This document shows, piece after piece, positions 16,593 through 19,696 of a stretch of DNA of 19,696 nucleotides. The DNA is from Verrucomicrobiales bacterium. GTDB taxonomy: Bacteria > Verrucomicrobiota > Verrucomicrobiia > Limisphaerales > UBA1100. The position numbers and the translations under genes were made by a program. Within the stretch, counting starts at the first letter, position 1. Every line of letters begins with the position of its first letter. The stretch lies in the NCBI GenBank assembly GCA_003517285.1, contig DPAW01000025.1, positions 1 to 19,696 of the forward strand, given 5' to 3'. The notes beneath the pieces were generated by a model. The model was not told where the DNA came from, searched no databases, and saw only the letters and a program-made list of their open reading frames with translations.

Positions 16593-16610
16593 TTAATCCG
16601 GATACGTCAA
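16583..16610 (-). promoter_or_regulatory. Candidate sigma70-type promoter for sahR
   Basis: Read on the minus strand, TTGACG (16605-16610) is followed after 16 bases by TATTAA (16583-16588), well placed for the sahR start at 16548. The -35 box overlaps the left arm of the inverted repeat, so a bound repressor would block it and give autoregulation. It also overlaps the putative metK -10 region face to face. Confidence 0.4.
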
Positions 16611-16623
16611 TATGTAAATTGAC
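16606..16623 (+). promoter_or_regulatory. Inverted-repeat operator, likely SahR binding site
   Basis: GTCAAT and ATTGAC form perfect 6-bp arms around a 6-base AT-rich centre (ATGTAA). The 18-bp length and dyad symmetry suit a dimeric ArsR-type winged helix protein. It lies 15 bases before the metK ATG and within the only intergenic space between sahR and metK. It is the most symmetrical element in that space. Binding by this SahR is inferred, not shown. Confidence 0.6.
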
Positions 16624-16638
16624 ATCCCTTGAAAACTC

Positions 16639-17811
16639 ATGGCTAAAAGTTACATATTTTCCTCTGAATCCGTTGGTGAAGGTCATCCGGACAAGGTGTC
16701 GGACACCATCAGCGATGCAATTCTAGATGCGTGTTTGGCGCAGGATAGGAACAGCCGCGTGGCTTGCGAGACCTTTGTGAAAAGCAATGTCGTTTGTGTA
16801 GGAGGCGAGATTACTACCAAAGCAAAGTTTGATTATGAGCAGGTGATACGAAAGGCGATCCGCGACATTGGTTACGTGAATGACGATGACGTGTTTCATG
16901 CGGACAAGGTGTTCATCAATAATTACCTCACAGCGCAAAGCCCGGACATTGCGCAGGGCGTGGATGCTCGTAAAGCAACAGGCAAGGCGACGGCTGAGCA
17001 GGGCGCGGGCGATCAAGGCCTCATGTTTGGATATGCCTGTGACGAAACTTCGGAGCTGATGCCGGCGCCGATCATGTATTCCCACCGGTTGGGGCGTCAG
17101 CTCACCAAGCTTCGCAAAGCCGGAAAGGCTAAATGGCTGCGGCCGGATGCAAAGACGCAAGTTTCTGTTCAATATGTAGACAACAGACCAGTGAAGATTA
17201 CCAATGTGGTGGTTTCCACACAGCATGCCGCCGAAGCCAGCAACAAGGTCATTCGTGACTTCATTACACGGGAGGTCATCGAGAAATCAATTCCCAAAAA
17301 GATGCTGGCTAGGGACACGCAGATTTTAATCAATCCCACTGGACGGTTTGTTGTCGGTGGTCCAGAAGGCGATAGCGGTTTAACGGGCCGTAAGATTATC
17401 GTCGATACCTACGGCGGTATGGGACGCCATGGGGGCGGCGCTTTCAGTGGTAAGGATCCCAGCAAGGTTGATCGTAGTGCGGCATACATGGGGCGTTATG
17501 TGGCTAAGAATATTGTTGCTGCTGGTCTGGCTACCCGGTGTGAAATTCAATTTGCTTATGCGATTGGCTATCCCAAACCGGTTTCGGTGCACGTAGATAC
17601 ATTTGGAACCAACACCGTGGCTGAAGGGAAAATTGTTCGTGCGGTTAACAAGGTTTTTCAGCTCAAACCGGCTGATATTGTGAAGCACTTGAAGCTGCTT
17701 CGACCTATTTATTCGTTGACCACGAATTATGGTCACTTTGGTAAAAACCAAAAAGATATTACCTGGGAGAAAACCGACAAAATAGCTGCCTTGCAGCGTG
17801 TGATAAAATAG
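16639..17811 (+). CDS. metK: S-adenosylmethionine synthetase (methionine adenosyltransferase)
   Basis: The product has 390 residues, the normal length for bacterial MetK, with a conserved start ([22 protein letters not shown]). It makes S-adenosylmethionine from methionine and ATP, releasing phosphate and pyrophosphate, in the cytoplasm as a tetramer. Visible signatures are the ATP/metal loop [10 protein letters not shown] (13-22, with His16 and Asp18), [12 protein letters not shown] (122-133), and the glycine-rich GGGAFSGKD loop (265-273) followed by [10 protein letters not shown]. No catalytic position looks altered. It is the first gene of metK-ahcY, divergent from sahR, with the putative operator in its leader. 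The 15 bases before the ATG contain no recognisable Shine-Dalgarno, in contrast to ahcY. Confidence 0.97.
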   Translation: MAKSYIFSSESVGEGHPDKVSDTISDAILDACLAQDRNSRVACETFVKSNVVCVGGEITTKAKFDYEQVIRKAIRDIGYVNDDDVFHADKVFINNYLTAQSPDIAQGVDARKATGKATAEQGAGDQGLMFGYACDETSELMPAPIMYSHRLGRQLTKLRKAGKAKWLRPDAKTQVSVQYVDNRPVKITNVVVSTQHAAEASNKVIRDFITREVIEKSIPKKMLARDTQILINPTGRFVVGGPEGDSGLTGRKIIVDTYGGMGRHGGGAFSGKDPSKVDRSAAYMGRYVAKNIVAAGLATRCEIQFAYAIGYPKPVSVHVDTFGTNTVAEGKIVRAVNKVFQLKPADIVKHLKLLRPIYSLTTNYGHFGKNQKDITWEKTDKIAALQRVIK

Positions 17812-17815
17812 GAGG
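17810..17815 (+). promoter_or_regulatory. Strong Shine-Dalgarno for ahcY overlapping the metK stop
   Basis: AGGAGG starts inside the metK TAG stop codon and lies seven bases before the ahcY ATG, a near-ideal site. It fixes the ahcY start at 17823 and suggests that ribosomes ending metK hand over to ahcY. Confidence 0.8.
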
Positions 17816-17822
17816 AATACAA

Positions 17823-19265
17823 ATGACGATGACGCTTGAAAAACAAAAAATGGATTATCACGTTCGTGATATGTCACTGGCTGATTTTGGCCGGAAAGAA
17901 ATCGATATTGCCGAAATGGAAATGCCGGGCCTGATGGCCACTCGAGAAAAGTACGGGCCGGAAAAGCCCTTAGCCGGTGTAAAGATCATGGGCTCACTGC
18001 ACATGACTATCCAGACCGCTGTGCTGATCGAGACCCTCGTGGAGTTAGGTGCTGATGTGCGTTGGTGTTCCTGTAACATATTCTCAACGCAGGACCATGC
18101 GGCTGCGGCCATTGCGGCCGCGGGCGTTCCAGTGTTTGCCTGGAAGGGGGAGACTCTGGAAGAATACTGGGAATGTACGTTTAAAGCCCTCACTTGGCCG
18201 GATGGTTCCGGGCCGGATCAAATCGTTGACGATGGCGGGGATGCAACGCTGCTGATCCACAAGGGGCTGGAGTTGGAAAACGGTAGTGATTGGGTTGATT
18301 CTAAATCTGACAGTGAGGAAGAACAGGTTATCAAAAACCTGCTTAAAAAGGTGAATGCTGACAAGCCTGGTCACTGGAAGCCGGTGGCGGAGGCTGTTGT
18401 GGGCGTGTCCGAAGAGACTACCACGGGTGTTCAACGTCTGATACAAATGGAGGAACGAGATGAGTTGTTGTTTCAAGCCGTTAATGTCAACGATTCGGTA
18501 ACTAAGTCTAAATTCGACAATGTCTTTGGTTGCCGCCACTCATTAGTGGACGGCATCAAACGGGCGTTAGATGTGTTGGTCTCCGGCAAAGTAGCGATGG
18601 TGTGTGGCTACGGCGATGTAGGCAAGGGCTCGGCCGAATCTCTTGCTAATGAGCGCGCTCGGGTGATGGTGTCTGAGGTGGATCCCATCTGTGCACTGCA
18701 GGCTTGCATGGCAGGTTATCAAGTCACGACAGTTGAGGATGCGCTTACTGAGGCTGACATTTTCGTTACCACCACGGGAAATAAGGACATTATCACTGCG
18801 GACCATATGGCTCGCATGAAGGATCAGGCGATCGTCTGCAACATTGGCCATTTTGATAATGAAATTCAGGTGGCTGGTTTGGAGGCAATGGAAGGGGTCA
18901 CGCGGGAAGTCATCAAAGACGATTCCATTCCTGGCGGTCCTGTGGATCGGTATACATTCCCGGATGGTCACTCAATTTATTTATTGGCTGAAGGGCGTCT
19001 CATTAATCTAGCCTGCGCGACTGGGCACCCGAGTTTTGTGATGTCCAATAGTTTTACGAACCAAACGATCGCGCAGATCGATATTCGTAAGAATCCTGAT
19101 CGTAAAGTTGGTGTGTACCGCCTTGATAAACAACTCGATGAAGAGGTGGCACGACTGCACTTGGGTAAGTTGGGTGCGAAGTTAACCGAGCTTACGCCTG
19201 AACAGGCGGATTATATTAGCGTCCCGGTTGAGGGGCCGTATAAGCCTGAGCATTATCGCTACTAA
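17823..19265 (+). CDS. ahcY: S-adenosylhomocysteine hydrolase
   Basis: The product has 480 residues. It reversibly splits S-adenosylhomocysteine into adenosine and homocysteine using bound NAD, removing the by-product and inhibitor of methyltransferases. Motifs seen are [16 protein letters not shown] (substrate domain), [28 protein letters not shown], the NAD-binding [12 protein letters not shown] (G262, G264, G267), [10 protein letters not shown] and the C-terminal KPEHYRY, which reaches the active site of the neighbouring subunit. It contains the roughly 40-residue insertion (around 155-190, [16 protein letters not shown]) typical of the long bacterial form. The gene is eleven bases after metK in one transcription unit and ends in a terminator. 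Together MetK and AhcY form the two SAM-handling arms of the cycle; the methionine synthase is not in the window. Confidence 0.97.
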   Translation: MTMTLEKQKMDYHVRDMSLADFGRKEIDIAEMEMPGLMATREKYGPEKPLAGVKIMGSLHMTIQTAVLIETLVELGADVRWCSCNIFSTQDHAAAAIAAAGVPVFAWKGETLEEYWECTFKALTWPDGSGPDQIVDDGGDATLLIHKGLELENGSDWVDSKSDSEEEQVIKNLLKKVNADKPGHWKPVAEAVVGVSEETTTGVQRLIQMEERDELLFQAVNVNDSVTKSKFDNVFGCRHSLVDGIKRALDVLVSGKVAMVCGYGDVGKGSAESLANERARVMVSEVDPICALQACMAGYQVTTVEDALTEADIFVTTTGNKDIITADHMARMKDQAIVCNIGHFDNEIQVAGLEAMEGVTREVIKDDSIPGGPVDRYTFPDGHSIYLLAEGRLINLACATGHPSFVMSNSFTNQTIAQIDIRKNPDRKVGVYRLDKQLDEEVARLHLGKLGAKLTELTPEQADYISVPVEGPYKPEHYRY

Positions 19266-19282
19266 AAAGCGGGGTATTTCAC

Positions 19283-19306
19283 GGCGGGCTTCGGCCCGCC
19301 TTTTTT
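19283..19306 (+). terminator. Rho-independent terminator of metK-ahcY
   Basis: A perfect 7-bp GC-only stem (GGCGGGC/GCCCGCC) closed by a TTCG tetraloop is followed directly by six T residues. It starts 18 bases after the ahcY stop. The UUCG loop and the GC stem make this a strong terminator. Confidence 0.93.
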
Positions 19307-19357
19307 GTGGGCAGATTGTACCCTTAGGCGCATGATGCGCGTGTGGCGCAACTAACG

Positions 19358-19696
19358 ATGAATCCTCCTTGCGGCGGGCAATGGGTTCGACATGTGGGGG
19401 ATGTGATGGAGTTCACCCTCTGCGGCCTTTCGAGTTCTGCCGGAGAACTTCGTGTTTTTCTTCGAACCACTATTGGACGTGGGCGCCAAGTGCGGGAGGA
19501 AATAATCCGCGGAATTGAAGAGCCTGGTGTGCAGTTGGAAGGCAGTTGGCGTGATGTGCCCATGCGTTTTGATGGCGTTGTATGGTCGGTGGAACTGGCC
19601 TTGACGGAGGTGGGGTGGTTTCAATCTAAGGCTTATGTAGTCGATGCAGAAGGCCGACAGCACTGGCCCGATGGTGATAACATCGGGCTCTCGGTG
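19358..19696 (+). CDS. N-terminal part of a new gene, possibly a glycogen-debranching-type enzyme (3' end missing)
   Basis: A plus-strand frame is open for 113 codons to the window edge. Coding appearance is good: an acidic/hydrophobic alternation typical of a beta sandwich, with GELRVFLRTTIGRG, REEIIRGIEEPG, SWRDVPMRF, ELALTEVGWFQSKAYVVD and HWPDGDNIGLSV. This recalls the N-terminal domain of some amylo-alpha-1,6-glucosidase or alpha-amylase-family proteins, but the catalytic part lies outside, so the function is tentative. The start is uncertain: ATG 19358 has no ribosome site, while ATG 19406 has a GGGGGA five bases upstream and would drop 16 residues; GTG 19343 is also in frame. It lies downstream of the ahcY terminator, so it should have its own promoter, which I could not identify. 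Confidence 0.6.
   Translation, partial: MNPPCGGQWVRHVGDVMEFTLCGLSSSAGELRVFLRTTIGRGRQVREEIIRGIEEPGVQLEGSWRDVPMRFDGVVWSVELALTEVGWFQSKAYVVDAEGRQHWPDGDNIGLSV

Noticed and set aside
16549..16638. SAM or SAH riboswitch upstream of metK
   Set aside because: The leader downstream of any plausible promoter is about 40 bases, and no multi-helix fold or terminator is visible. A protein regulator with an operator explains the region better.
1..19696. Mobile element, CRISPR array, tRNA or defence system
   Set aside because: I saw no transposase or integrase-like protein, no regularly spaced direct repeats, no cloverleaf sequence and no nuclease or toxin-like gene. The window reads as ordinary chromosomal DNA.

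Overview
The window looks like chromosomal DNA of a Verrucomicrobiota bacterium, or less likely a planctomycete. The main reason is a roughly 12.6 kb block (about 3.0-15.6 kb) of PSCyt1/DUF1549/DUF1553/DUF1501 and DUF1587-1595-1592-1588-1585/DUF1552 proteins, which are expanded in those phyla and rare elsewhere. Base composition looks even across the window. I see no insertion sequence, tRNA, rRNA, CRISPR array or phage gene. Genes are tightly packed and no gap reaches 300 bases; the longest is about 90 bases.

Layout. (1) 1-762: C-terminal part of a secreted M28 zinc aminopeptidase with a PDZ domain. (2) 763-2937, minus strand: an unusual exported fusion of an HtrA-like serine protease, a concanavalin-like domain, a SirB1/transglutaminase-like domain and a helical tail. 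It abuts the M28 gene tail to tail with no base between. (3) 3011-15611, plus strand: three 'large c-type-cytochrome-like protein + exported partner' pairs: DUF1549/1553 + DUF1501 (3011-6576), LamG-DUF1549/1553 + DUF1501 (7691-12288), and DUF1592-type + DUF1552 (12321-15611). A Tat-exported DUF3500 protein lies between pairs one and two and is followed by an intrinsic terminator. Partners in the first two pairs overlap by a few bases, which suggests translational coupling. The four partner or DUF3500 proteins begin with twin-arginine-type leaders; the large proteins carry CXXCH or CX4CH motifs and hydrophobic leaders. The picture is of a periplasmic or envelope system in which haem-bearing proteins work with Tat-exported partners. 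Its biochemical role is not known to me.

(4) 15619-19306: an S-adenosylmethionine-cycle module. An ArsR-type regulator fused to a methyltransferase-like SAH-sensing domain (SahR type) is divergent from metK-ahcY. The 90-base divergent control region holds a perfect 6+6 inverted repeat and two plausible overlapping promoters; ahcY ends in a strong hairpin terminator. The model is that SAH accumulation releases SahR and induces MetK and AhcY. (5) 19358-19696: the 5' end of a further gene, possibly a glycogen-debranching-type enzyme, running off the window.

Most noteworthy are the SahR circuit with its operator outside Proteobacteria, the HtrA-SirB1 fusion, and the compact triple cytochrome/partner cluster. 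None of these is proven to be a new system from sequence alone.
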